From: an uncultured Rubrobacteraceae bacterium
Lineage (GTDB): Bacteria; Actinomycetota; Rubrobacteria; Rubrobacterales; Rubrobacteraceae
Length of the DNA: 11,230 nucleotides
Assembly (NCBI GenBank): GCA_902805985.1
Contig: CADCUW010000530.1
Span: 1-11,230 of the forward strand
Reading direction: 5' to 3'
Shown here: one piece after another, positions 5,201 through 11,230 of the stretch
How positions within the stretch are numbered: the first letter of the stretch is position 1
Layout of the letters: each line of letters begins with the position of its first letter
Program-made: the position numbers and the translations under genes
Notes under the pieces: model-generated
Databases searched by the model: none
What the model was told of the DNA's origin: nothing
What the model saw: only the letters and a program-made list of their open reading frames with translations

Positions 5201-6865
5201 TTATTTGCCGACGAGGAGTTCGGAGGCGTGGGCGAGTGAGGCGTCGTCGATGCGGCCGGAGAGCATGCGGGCCATCTCCTTGAGGCGCTCCTCGCCCCTG
5301 ACGCGGGTTATGCGCGTGATGGTGCGTCCGGCGGACTCTTCTTTGGCGACGACGACGTGGGAGGCGGCCTCCGAGGCGATCTGGGGCAGGTGGGTGATGG
5401 TCAGGACCTGGTTGCGCATCCCGAGCTCGCGCAGCTTGGCGCCGACGGCCGTGGCGGTCTCGCCGCCGATGCCGGCGTCGACCTCGTCGAAGACGTAGGT
5501 CGCGCCCGGTTCGACGCGCTCCTGGGCCAGACGGATGGCGAGCATTATCCGGGAGAGCTCGCCGCCGGAGGCGTAGCGCCTGACGGGAAGCTCGGGCTCA
5601 CCGGGGTTCGGGCGGATCTCGAACTCCACCCGCTCCCTGCCCGTCGGCCCCGCCTCCGCCGGCACGAGCCTCGCCCTGAACTCCGTCCGGCCGAGGTTGA
5701 GCCCCGAGAGGTTCTCCTGCACCTTCTTCGCGAGGCGCTTGGCCGCCTTCTCTCGGCCCGCTGAGAGCGTCTGGGCGAGCGCGGCGAGGCGCCGCTCGCC
5801 GTCCGCGACGCGCGCTTCGAGCCCCGCCGTCTCCTCGTCCAGGTTCTCCAGGCGCGAGAGGCGGGCGCGAGCCTCGTCAAGGTAGCCCTCCACGTCGCCG
5901 TACTTGCGCTCGAGCGCGCGCAGGGCGGCGATGCGGTCCTCTACCGTCTCGAGACGGCCCGGGTCCGCCTCGAGCTCCTCGACGTAGGAGCGGAGCTCGT
6001 AGAGCACGTCCTCGAGCTCCGCCGAGAGGCCGCCGAGGCGCTCCAGCAACCCCGAGAGGCCCGCGTCGAAGCGGAGGGCCGTCTCGAGCTCCCCGGCGGC
6101 GCTGGCGACGGAGTCCACCGCCCCGCCGCCCTCCTCGGAGGAGAGAAAAGCGGCGGCCGCCGCGGCGGCCTGCTGGAGATCCGTGACGTTTCGCAGGCGG
6201 TCGCGCTCGCGGGCGAGCTCGTCGGCCTCCTGAGAGCTGTATCCGGCCGCTTCTAGCTCACCCACCTGGAAGCGCAGGAAGTCCGCCTCGCGCAGGCGGG
6301 CCTCCCCCGTGGCCCGGACCTCGGCGAGCTCCCGGCGGGCCGCCTCGACGGAGCGCCAGACCTCCTCGTGGTCCCGGCGGGCCTCCGAGGCCCTGCCGGT
6401 CAGGAAGTCGTCGAGGATGGCGAGTTGCTCGGCGGGTTCGGTGAGACGGGCCTGTTCCCGCTGGCTGTGGTAGGAGACGAGGCGCTCGCCAAGGGTGCCG
6501 AGGGCGCGCACCGGAACGGAGACGCCGCCGACAAAGCAGCGGGACCTCCCCTCGCCCGTCAGGGTGCGGCGGAGGACCAGGCCGTCATCGGCGTCTACCT
6601 CATCGGCGAGGTCGCCGAGAGCCTCCGCGAGGAGCGCCGGGCCGGTCTCCTCCGGCAGAACGAAGGTTCCCTCAATCGTGGCCTTCTCGGCGCCGGCGCG
6701 GACGGCCTCCGAGCGGGCGCGGCCTCCCAGAAGCAGTTGGAGAGCCGTCGCGAGCAGCGTCTTTCCGGCGCCGGTCTCGCCGGTGATGGCGTTGAGGCCG
6801 GGGGAGAGTTCGAGGGTGGCCTCCTCGATCAGGGCGACGTTCTGTACCGAGATCTCCGTCAGCAT
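5201..6865 (-). CDS. recN: DNA repair protein RecN (SMC-like ATPase)
   Basis: A 554-residue SMC-related ATPase acting early in double-strand-break repair by recombination, a typical length for RecN. From ATG at 6865 the protein begins MLTEISVQNVALIEEATLEL. Walker A, GETGAGKT, is at 29-36. The ABC signature SGGELSR is at 433-439, the Walker B/D-loop FDEVDAGIGG at 459-468, and the switch histidine in ITHLPQIA near 492. Between them are about 250 residues of Glu/Arg/Ala-rich coiled coil, shorter than in true SMC proteins, as expected for RecN. The start ATG shares its A with the nadK stop (TAATG), so translation is probably coupled; an upstream in-frame GTG lies inside nadK and is less likely. 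It is the last gene of the cluster. The nadK-recN adjacency is common in Gram-positive bacteria. Confidence 0.97.
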   Translation of the reverse strand: MLTEISVQNVALIEEATLELSPGLNAITGETGAGKTLLATALQLLLGGRARSEAVRAGAEKATIEGTFVLPEETGPALLAEALGDLADEVDADDGLVLRRTLTGEGRSRCFVGGVSVPVRALGTLGERLVSYHSQREQARLTEPAEQLAILDDFLTGRASEARRDHEEVWRSVEAARRELAEVRATGEARLREADFLRFQVGELEAAGYSSQEADELARERDRLRNVTDLQQAAAAAAAFLSSEEGGGAVDSVASAAGELETALRFDAGLSGLLERLGGLSAELEDVLYELRSYVEELEADPGRLETVEDRIAALRALERKYGDVEGYLDEARARLSRLENLDEETAGLEARVADGERRLAALAQTLSAGREKAAKRLAKKVQENLSGLNLGRTEFRARLVPAEAGPTGRERVEFEIRPNPGEPELPVRRYASGGELSRIMLAIRLAQERVEPGATYVFDEVDAGIGGETATAVGAKLRELGMRNQVLTITHLPQIASEAASHVVVAKEESAGRTITRITRVRGEERLKEMARMLSGRIDDASLAHASELLVGK

Positions 6866-7674
6866 TACAAGAACGTCCGCCTGACGGCCCGCCACCAGCT
6901 CCAGTCCTCGGTGCGTCCGATCCTGACGCTTCTTGGGGAGAGCCGGATCTCGATCTCCCCGCCCTCCGCCACCTCGCGCGGATCATCCCCGTCTAACGAG
7001 AGCAGCGCCTCACGCCCGACCACAGTAAGCTCGACGACCTGCTCCTCCCCGAGCACCAGCGGCCGGCTGACGAGCGCGTGCGGCGCTATGGGCACGAGCA
7101 CGTAACATCCGGCATCGCCCGAGATTATGGGCCCGCCCGCCGACAGCGCGTACGCGGTCGAGCCGAGCGGTGTCGCCGCGATAAACCCGTCGCACCGGAA
7201 AGCGAAGAGCTCCTCCCCCCCTATCGAGACGTTCACGGAGACGAGCTGGTGGGGCCGCTTCTTGATGAGCACGGCGTCGTTGGCCGCGAGCTCCGGCTCC
7301 TCGCCCGGCCGGCGCACCTCGAGCATCCGGTACTGCTGGACGGAGAGACCACCGTTCAGGACCTTCTCGACGCCTGCCTCCATCTCGTCGGGGAGCATCC
7401 CGGACATAAAGCCGACTTTGCCGAGGTTGACGCCGAGCAGGACGCGCCCCGGGTACATCCTGGCCGCCTTGAGCATCGTCCCGTCGCCGCCGAGCACGAA
7501 GACGAGGTCTGGCTCGACGGCCCCGTCGGGCTCGCCCTGGGGCCTCACGTCCGCGACCTCCACGCCGCCCTTCTCGAGCGCCGCGACCAGCCGCTCGGAG
7601 TGGCCGTCGTCGACCCTCGGGTTCGCGACGACCGCGACCCGCCGCACCTGGCCGATGCCGACCTCCTCAGGCAC
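6865..7674 (-). CDS. nadK: NAD kinase
   Basis: Phosphorylates NAD to NADP in the cytoplasm, using ATP or polyphosphate in many actinobacteria. With the start at GTG 7674 it has 269 residues. The family motifs are all present: GGDGT at 62-66 (Asp64 catalytic), NLGKVGF at 83-89, Asn132-Asp133 in AANDAV, and D162-G with GSTAY at 171-175. The GTG at 7674 overlaps the tlyA stop by 8 nt (GTGCCTGA), the same arrangement as at two other junctions in this cluster. A GAGG lies about 9 nt upstream, so I prefer it. Alternatives are an ATG at 7704 without a good site and a GTG at 7647 just before VRRVAVVANP. The stop overlaps the recN start by one base. Confidence 0.95.
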   Translation of the reverse strand: MPEEVGIGQVRRVAVVANPRVDDGHSERLVAALEKGGVEVADVRPQGEPDGAVEPDLVFVLGGDGTMLKAARMYPGRVLLGVNLGKVGFMSGMLPDEMEAGVEKVLNGGLSVQQYRMLEVRRPGEEPELAANDAVLIKKRPHQLVSVNVSIGGEELFAFRCDGFIAATPLGSTAYALSAGGPIISGDAGCYVLVPIAPHALVSRPLVLGEEQVVELTVVGREALLSLDGDDPREVAEGGEIEIRLSPRSVRIGRTEDWSWWRAVRRTFL

Positions 7675-8458
7675 CCGACACGACCTCGCGGATACGCCCC
7701 TCATCCAGGCTAGCCGACGTACCCCTCAGCAGCCGCAGCGGGTACTCCTGGTTGCCGGACTTGCGGCCCGTGACCGCCGCAGCCGCGAGGTCCACGGCGC
7801 CGAAGCCGACGCCAGCAAAGGACTCGACGACGTCCAGGATCACACCGGCCCGAACCCCAGGGTCGCCCACAACCCCGCCGCGCCCCACGAGGCCTGGCCC
7901 GGCCTCGAACTGGGGCTTGACGAGCACGACCGCCTCGTTCAGAGAGGGTGTCGTCGAGAGGAGGGTCCGGAGCGCGACCCCGAGCGAGATAAACGAGAGG
8001 TCCGCGACCAGTAAGTCCAGCCCGAAGGGAAGGTCTGAGCCCTTCAGGTGCCTGACGTTGGTCCGTTCGAGGACGATCACCCTGGGGTCCTGGCGCAGCG
8101 ACCAGTCCAGTTGCCCGTATCCGACGTCCACCGACAATACCCTCTCGGCGCCGCGCTTGAGGAGGACGTCGGTGAACCCACCGGTTGAGGCGCCGGCGTC
8201 CAAACACCGGCGGCCCATGACCTCGATACCGAAGCCGTCGAGCGCGGCGTCGAGCTTCTCGCCGGCGCGGGAGACGAAGCGGTTACCCTGTATCACAGAG
8301 AGAGGTTCGTTCAGGGGGACGCGGGAGCCAGCCTTGGTGACGATATGATCGCCGACGCGGACGACGCCGGCCAGGATCAGGCCCTGCGCCCGGCTGCGGG
8401 TCTCGGCGAGCCCCCGCTCGACCATCAGGGTGTCCAGCCTCTGGCCCTTGGCCTCCAC
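7667..8458 (-). CDS. tlyA: TlyA-type S4-domain rRNA methyltransferase
   Basis: A 263-residue protein with an N-terminal S4 RNA-binding domain (about 6-62, RLDTLMVERGLAETRSRAQ) and an FtsJ-like SAM-dependent methyltransferase domain. The SAM-binding motif is LDAGASTGGFTD at 86-97. Lys68, Asp153, Lys181 and Glu238 match the K-D-K-E tetrad of this family. In mycobacteria TlyA makes 2'-O-methylcytidines in 16S and 23S rRNA, which sensitise ribosomes to capreomycin. Whether this protein modifies one or both subunits cannot be read from the sequence. Some relatives are annotated as hemolysins, but the motifs support a methyltransferase. The start is GTG at 8458, needed to keep RLD of the S4 domain. 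GGGGGAG lies 13 nt upstream, rather far. It begins 9 nt after the prenyl synthase stop and overlaps nadK by 8 nt. Confidence 0.95.
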   Translation of the reverse strand: MEAKGQRLDTLMVERGLAETRSRAQGLILAGVVRVGDHIVTKAGSRVPLNEPLSVIQGNRFVSRAGEKLDAALDGFGIEVMGRRCLDAGASTGGFTDVLLKRGAERVLSVDVGYGQLDWSLRQDPRVIVLERTNVRHLKGSDLPFGLDLLVADLSFISLGVALRTLLSTTPSLNEAVVLVKPQFEAGPGLVGRGGVVGDPGVRAGVILDVVESFAGVGFGAVDLAAAAVTGRKSGNQEYPLRLLRGTSASLDEGRIREVVSGA

Positions 8459-8467
8459 GTCCGCGGG

Positions 8468-9367
8468 CTAACTCCCCCGGTTACGCACGAAGCGGGCCAT
8501 CTCTTCGAGCCCCGAGGTGTCTCCGTCGACCCGCGAGAGCGCGGCCAGGGCCCGCTCCTCGGAGGCGTCGGCCTGCCTTCTAGCGCCGTCCAGGCCGTAG
8601 ACCCCGACGAAGGTGGCCTTTCCCTGTTCGGCATCGCTGCCGGCGCTCTTGCCGAGCTCCTCGCGGGTGGCCGTGGCGTTGAGGACGTCGTCGACGATCT
8701 GGAAACAGAGGCCAAGCTCAGACGCGTACTCGCTCACGGCGGCCTTGTCGGCCTCCCGGGCGCCCGCGAGGATCGCGCCGATCCGCGCCGAGGACTTGAT
8801 GAGGGCCCCCGTCTTGAACTTGTGGATCAGGTGCAGGGTCTCGGGGTCCGTATCGTCTCCCACCCCGGTCTGCTCCATATCTATGACCTGCCCGCCGACC
8901 ATGCCGTTCACCCCGGTAGATCCCGCAAGCTCCCGCACGACCTCGAGGACCTGCTCGACCCCGGCTTTCTGGTGGACGGTGATGAGGGCGAGCGCCTCCC
9001 CGAAGAAGGCGTCTCCGGCGAGTATCGCCATCGCCTCCCCGTACTTCTTGTGCGCGGTCGGCCTGCCCCGCCGGTAGTCGTCGTCGTCCATGGCGGGCAG
9101 GTCGTCGTGGATCAAAGAATACGTGTGGATGAGCTCTATGGCCGCCGCCGAAGGTAGCACGTGCGCCGGCTCGTCCCCGAAGACCCATGCGGTCTCCATG
9201 CACAACGTCGGCCGCACCCGCTTGCCTCCCGCGAGCATGGAGTACCTCATTGCCTCCTCGAGCCCAGCCAGTCGCGGCTCAGCGGTGAACCTCAAACCCT
9301 CGAGGTACCCCTCGAAGGCCCGGCGGTGCGACTCCCACCGCAGCGCGCTGTGGGCCCCCTCAGCCAT
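8468..9367 (-). CDS. ispA: Polyprenyl (farnesyl/geranylgeranyl) diphosphate synthase
   Basis: A 299-residue trans-prenyltransferase that adds isopentenyl diphosphate units to allylic diphosphates. GGKRVRP at 47-53 binds diphosphate. The first Asp-rich motif DDLPAMD at 88-94 has the two-residue insertion typical of bacterial short-chain enzymes and is followed by RRGRPTAH. Then come a GQxxD-type motif (GGQVIDME), KTG, and FQIVDD. The second Asp-rich motif is DDVLN (226-230), with Asn where most bacterial enzymes have Asp, and LGKSAGSDAEQGKATF follows. Product length cannot be fixed; farnesyl or geranylgeranyl diphosphate are the likely options. The ATG at 9367 overlaps the nusB stop by 8 nt (ATGGCTGA). 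In many genomes xseA/xseB and dxs adjoin this gene; here nusB and tlyA flank it directly. Confidence 0.92.
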   Translation of the reverse strand: MAEGAHSALRWESHRRAFEGYLEGLRFTAEPRLAGLEEAMRYSMLAGGKRVRPTLCMETAWVFGDEPAHVLPSAAAIELIHTYSLIHDDLPAMDDDDYRRGRPTAHKKYGEAMAILAGDAFFGEALALITVHQKAGVEQVLEVVRELAGSTGVNGMVGGQVIDMEQTGVGDDTDPETLHLIHKFKTGALIKSSARIGAILAGAREADKAAVSEYASELGLCFQIVDDVLNATATREELGKSAGSDAEQGKATFVGVYGLDGARRQADASEERALAALSRVDGDTSGLEEMARFVRNRGS

Positions 9368-9770
9368 GCTGCACCCCGCCGAAGATCCGAGTCTCGGCGC
9401 CGCGCAGCACGCCGCCGACGAAGGCGGGCGCCTCGTCGCCGGAGAAGCCCTTGGCGAGCTCGACCGCCTCTCCGACGGCCACGTCGGGCGGCACGTCTTC
9501 GGAGTGGATCATCTCGAACAGCGCGAGCCTCAAGATGGAGCGGTCCACGGCGCTCATGCGGTGCACGGGCCACCCCTCGGAGACCTCGGAGAGTACCTCA
9601 TCGAGCGCGTCTCTCTCGACATCCACGCCCCGCAGGAGCCGGACGGCGTAGGCGTCAAGGTCCCCCCTGTACTCGCGCCAGCGGGCCACGGTCTCACCGA
9701 GGGGCTTGCCCGTCACGTCGCTCTGGTAGAGGGTCAGGAACGCCTGTTTGCGCGCGGTCCGCCGGCTCAA
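9360..9770 (-). CDS. nusB: Transcription antitermination factor NusB
   Basis: A 136-residue all-helical RNA-binding protein; with NusE (ribosomal protein S10) it assembles the antitermination complex on boxA of rRNA operons. The N-terminus SRRTARKQAFLTLYQSD has the basic stretch and the A-x-Q-x-L-Y-Q-x-D pattern of the family. The C-terminal half has VDRSILRLALFEM and DVAVGEAVELAKGF, matching the conserved helices (usually DRAILRLAxYE and INEAVELAKxF). Length is normal. The start is TTG at 9770, supported by GGAGAG 9 nt upstream and by the position of the conserved N-terminus. An upstream ATG at about 9786 is in another frame and closes after six codons. It lies 22 nt after efp and overlaps the prenyl synthase gene by 8 nt. 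Confidence 0.95.
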   Translation of the reverse strand: MSRRTARKQAFLTLYQSDVTGKPLGETVARWREYRGDLDAYAVRLLRGVDVERDALDEVLSEVSEGWPVHRMSAVDRSILRLALFEMIHSEDVPPDVAVGEAVELAKGFSGDEAPAFVGGVLRGAETRIFGGVQHG

Positions 9771-9792
9771 AGGGTCGCTCTCTCCATCGGGC

Positions 9793-10350
9793 TCAGACCC
9801 GCGTCAGATACTCGTTGGACCGCGTGTCGACCCGCACCCGATCTCCGGGGTTCACGAAGAGCGGCACCTGCACGATGACGCCGGTCTCGAGCGTGGCCGG
9901 CTTGCTCCCGCCCTGCGCCGTATCCCCCTTGAGCCCCGGGTCGGTCTGGGTGACCTCGAGGTCCACGTGCGCCGGGGGCTCCACGCTAACGACCTCCCCG
10001 TCCGCGGAGAGCACGCTCACGGTCCCACCCTCAACGACGTAGCCGGATGAATCGCCTACGACCTCGGCCGGCACGGCAACTTGGTCGTAGGTATCCGCGT
10101 CCATGAAGTGCAGCAGGTCCCCGTCCCGGTACAGGTACGTCATCGGCCGCGACTGGGTCGAGACGCCCTCGAGCTTCTCCCCGGCGCGGAAGGTCTTCTC
10201 GACCACGGCCCCGGAGTCGATGTTGCGCAGGCGCGTCCTGACGAACGCCCCGCCCTTGCCGGGCTTGACGTGCTGGAAAAACAGGATGGTGAACCTCTTG
10301 CCGTCCACGCGGATGGCGCTGCCGTTTCTGAACTGGTTGGTCGATATCAT
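9793..10350 (-). CDS. efp: Translation elongation factor P
   Basis: A 185-residue tRNA-shaped protein that binds between the ribosomal P and E sites and relieves stalling at consecutive prolines; the length is standard. Domain I (KOW-like, about 1-64) carries [13 protein letters not shown] with Lys32 at the tip of the loop that contacts the P-site tRNA. Two OB-fold domains follow, the last ending in [19 protein letters not shown], the normal C-terminal signature. The proximal-loop residue is Lys, the residue modified in beta-lysylation or 5-aminopentanol systems, but no modification gene is in the window and many actinobacterial EF-Ps work unmodified. The ATG at 10350 has a strong GGGGG-containing site about 9 nt upstream. 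A 116-nt leader with a promoter candidate separates it from aroQ; the pepP peptidase gene often found there is absent. Confidence 0.97.
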   Translation of the reverse strand: MISTNQFRNGSAIRVDGKRFTILFFQHVKPGKGGAFVRTRLRNIDSGAVVEKTFRAGEKLEGVSTQSRPMTYLYRDGDLLHFMDADTYDQVAVPAEVVGDSSGYVVEGGTVSVLSADGEVVSVEPPAHVDLEVTQTDPGLKGDTAQGGSKPATLETGVIVQVPLFVNPGDRVRVDTRSNEYLTRV

Positions 10351-10400
10351 GCCCGAAGTCCCCCTTCGAGATGTGCCTTCGAGTGGTGTAGTTCCGCGCC

Positions 10401-10434
10401 GGAAGCCCCGCCCCGGCGGAAGCCCCGCCCCGGC
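10401..10434. repeat. 17-bp tandem duplication in the efp leader
   Basis: GGAAGCCCCGCCCCGGC occurs twice in direct succession (10401-10417 and 10418-10434) with no mismatch. The pair is bracketed by the inverted arms GCGCCGG (10396-10402) and CCGGCGC (10430-10436), so the transcribed leader could form a stable GC-rich hairpin about 45 nt upstream of the efp start. It probably arose by replication slippage. No regulatory role can be shown. Confidence 0.8.
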
Positions 10435-10442
10435 GCCGCGAT

Positions 10443-10470
10443 ATTATCGCACAGATCAACCCGCGGTCAG
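10443..10470 (-). promoter_or_regulatory. Candidate promoter for efp and the downstream cluster
   Basis: On the minus strand CTGACC (plus 10465-10470, 4/6 match to -35) and GATAAT (plus 10443-10448, 5/6 match to -10) are 16 nt apart. The ATATTAT block stands out in otherwise very GC-rich DNA. Transcription would start near 10436, giving an efp leader of about 86 nt containing the tandem repeat. The -35 box overlaps the aroQ stop codon. Confidence 0.4.
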
Positions 10471-10898
10471 GTCTCTACCCGGGCGCCGAGTACGTACCCG
10501 ACGGCCGCCCTGTACCCGTAAGCCCCCATGCCGGCCACCACCGCGTCCACCGCCGGCGAGATGACCGACCGCCGGCGCCACTCCTCCCGACGATGAACGT
10601 TGGATAGGTGTACCTCGACCTTCGGTACATCCACCGCCTCCAGCGCGTCGTGGAGCGCGTAGGAGTAGTGCGTCCACGCCCCCGGGTTTACCACGATCCC
10701 ATCCGAGCCAGCCGCCCCGCGCACGAAACCGACCATCTCCCCCTCGAAGTCCGTCTGCCCGAACTGGAACTCGACCCCAGGGAAAGCCTCCCGGAGATCC
10801 CTCTCTATATCGTCGAGGGTAAGGGTTCCGTAGACCTCCGGGCGGCGGGTGCCTAAAGTGCCGAGGTTGACGCCGTTCAGGACGTGTACGCTAGCCAA
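10467..10898 (-). CDS. aroQ: Type II 3-dehydroquinate dehydratase
   Basis: Converts 3-dehydroquinate to 3-dehydroshikimate in the shikimate pathway as a dodecameric cytoplasmic enzyme. The 143-residue length is typical of the type II family. Arg18 and the catalytic Tyr23 lie in TRRPEVYG. VNPGAWTHYSYALHDAL supplies Asn71 and His77, and EVHLSNVH supplies His97, with Arg108 beyond; these correspond to the known active-site residues of the mycobacterial enzyme. Two segments differ from the most common form: NGVNLGTLG instead of NGPNLxxLG, and QTDFEGEMV instead of QSNHEGELI. Neither removes a catalytic residue. The TTG start at 10898 has AGGAG 6 nt upstream and overlaps the aroB stop by 8 nt (TTGGCTAG). 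Adjacency to aroB supports the assignment. Confidence 0.95.
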   Translation of the reverse strand: MASVHVLNGVNLGTLGTRRPEVYGTLTLDDIERDLREAFPGVEFQFGQTDFEGEMVGFVRGAAGSDGIVVNPGAWTHYSYALHDALEAVDVPKVEVHLSNVHRREEWRRRSVISPAVDAVVAGMGAYGYRAAVGYVLGARVET

Positions 10899-11230
10899 CG
10901 ACGGCTCCTATCGCGCCGCGGGCCTCGTCGTCGCCCACGGCCACGCCGTAGACGGGTAGGCCGACGTCTCTGAGCAGGACGAAGCGGTGGTTCGCCTCGC
11001 CGTCCGCGGCGGTGCGTTTCTTGTCGCGGGACATGGCTCTTAGGGCGGTCTCCGCGTCGATGCCCGGGGAGCGGCGGGGAAGGCCGGCGGATTCGAGGAG
11101 TTTCTCGTGGAGGTGCGTCAGGTCGGTGCCGAAACGGTCGGCGGAGAGGCCCGCCTCGGCGACCATGCCGGCGGCGACGGCGGAGCCGTGCGGGAGGGCG
11201 TAGTCGGCGGCGGCTTCCAGGGCGTGGCCG
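10891..11230 (-). CDS. aroB: 3-dehydroquinate synthase, C-terminal part
   Basis: The frame enters from the right edge and ends at TAG 10891, giving the last 113 codons. It reads GHALEAAADYALPHGSAVAA, then GMVAEAGLSADRFG, and later AMSRDKKRTADG-like residues (actual AMSRDKKRTAADG) with VLLRDVGLPVYGVAV. GHALE...HG has the 12-residue His-to-His spacing of the dehydroquinate synthase active site, and the DKK block is the conserved lysine motif near the C-terminus. The enzyme closes DAHP to 3-dehydroquinate using NAD and a divalent metal. The usual HGE is HGS here (Glu to Ser). The N-terminal NAD-binding half lies outside the window. The next gene, aroQ, performs the following reaction and overlaps by 8 nt, so coupled expression is likely. 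Confidence 0.92.
   Translation of the reverse strand, partial: GHALEAAADYALPHGSAVAAGMVAEAGLSADRFGTDLTHLHEKLLESAGLPRRSPGIDAETALRAMSRDKKRTAADGEANHRFVLLRDVGLPVYGVAVGDDEARGAIGAVVG

Noticed and set aside
6368..7105. Plus-strand open frames opposite recN, nadK, tlyA and the prenyl synthase
   Set aside because: These are compositional shadows in GC-rich DNA; the minus strand carries complete, motif-rich proteins at the same places.
10401..10434. CRISPR-like repeat
   Set aside because: There are only two directly abutting 17-mers with no spacers and no cas genes; a slippage duplication explains it.

Overview
The window looks like chromosomal DNA of a high-GC actinobacterium, most likely a member of the Rubrobacteria. 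The clues are the strongly GC-biased third codon positions, frequent GTG and TTG starts, the housekeeping order aroB-aroQ-efp-nusB-prenyl synthase-tlyA-nadK-recN, and an AraC/cupin regulator remnant and an IS5-type transposase remnant of kinds I associate with such genomes. The genus is an inference from gene content, not a computed placement.

The window has two halves. The left half (about 1-5200) is loosely packed accessory DNA. It holds the first 41 codons of a serine-hydrolase (beta-lactamase family) gene; a graveyard (about 328-1030) with a nonsense-mutated, 5'-truncated IS5-type transposase and scraps resembling an MFS transporter and a VanW-type protein; an intact SDR oxidoreductase; a frameshifted and truncated AraC-type regulator divergent from it; and an intact saccharopine-dehydrogenase-like Rossmann oxidoreductase. 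Upstream of that last gene lies a perfect 46-bp palindrome, followed by about 475 bases with no intact recognisable gene, then an unrecognised multi-pass membrane protein.

The right half (5201-11230) is one tightly packed minus-strand housekeeping cluster, read from the right edge leftwards: aroB (3' part), aroQ, efp, nusB, an ispA-type prenyl diphosphate synthase, tlyA, nadK and recN. Junctions are 8-nt overlaps (three times, all of the form NTG-NCT-stop), a 1-nt TAATG overlap, or gaps of 9 and 22 nt. Only the 116-nt gap before efp is large enough for a promoter, and it has a promoter candidate and a 17-bp tandem duplication. The cluster combines shikimate synthesis, translation elongation, transcription antitermination, isoprenoid chain building, rRNA methylation, NADP supply and recombinational repair. 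These are linked by position rather than by one pathway.

No clearly new multi-gene system is visible. The most unusual DNA-level signal is the 46-bp palindrome at 3896-3941. Next are the 8-nt overlap pattern and the operator-like inverted repeats at 1874-1887 and 5165-5186, whose regulators are broken or absent. Base positions near 6840-6900 were taken to agree with the reading frames of nadK and recN.
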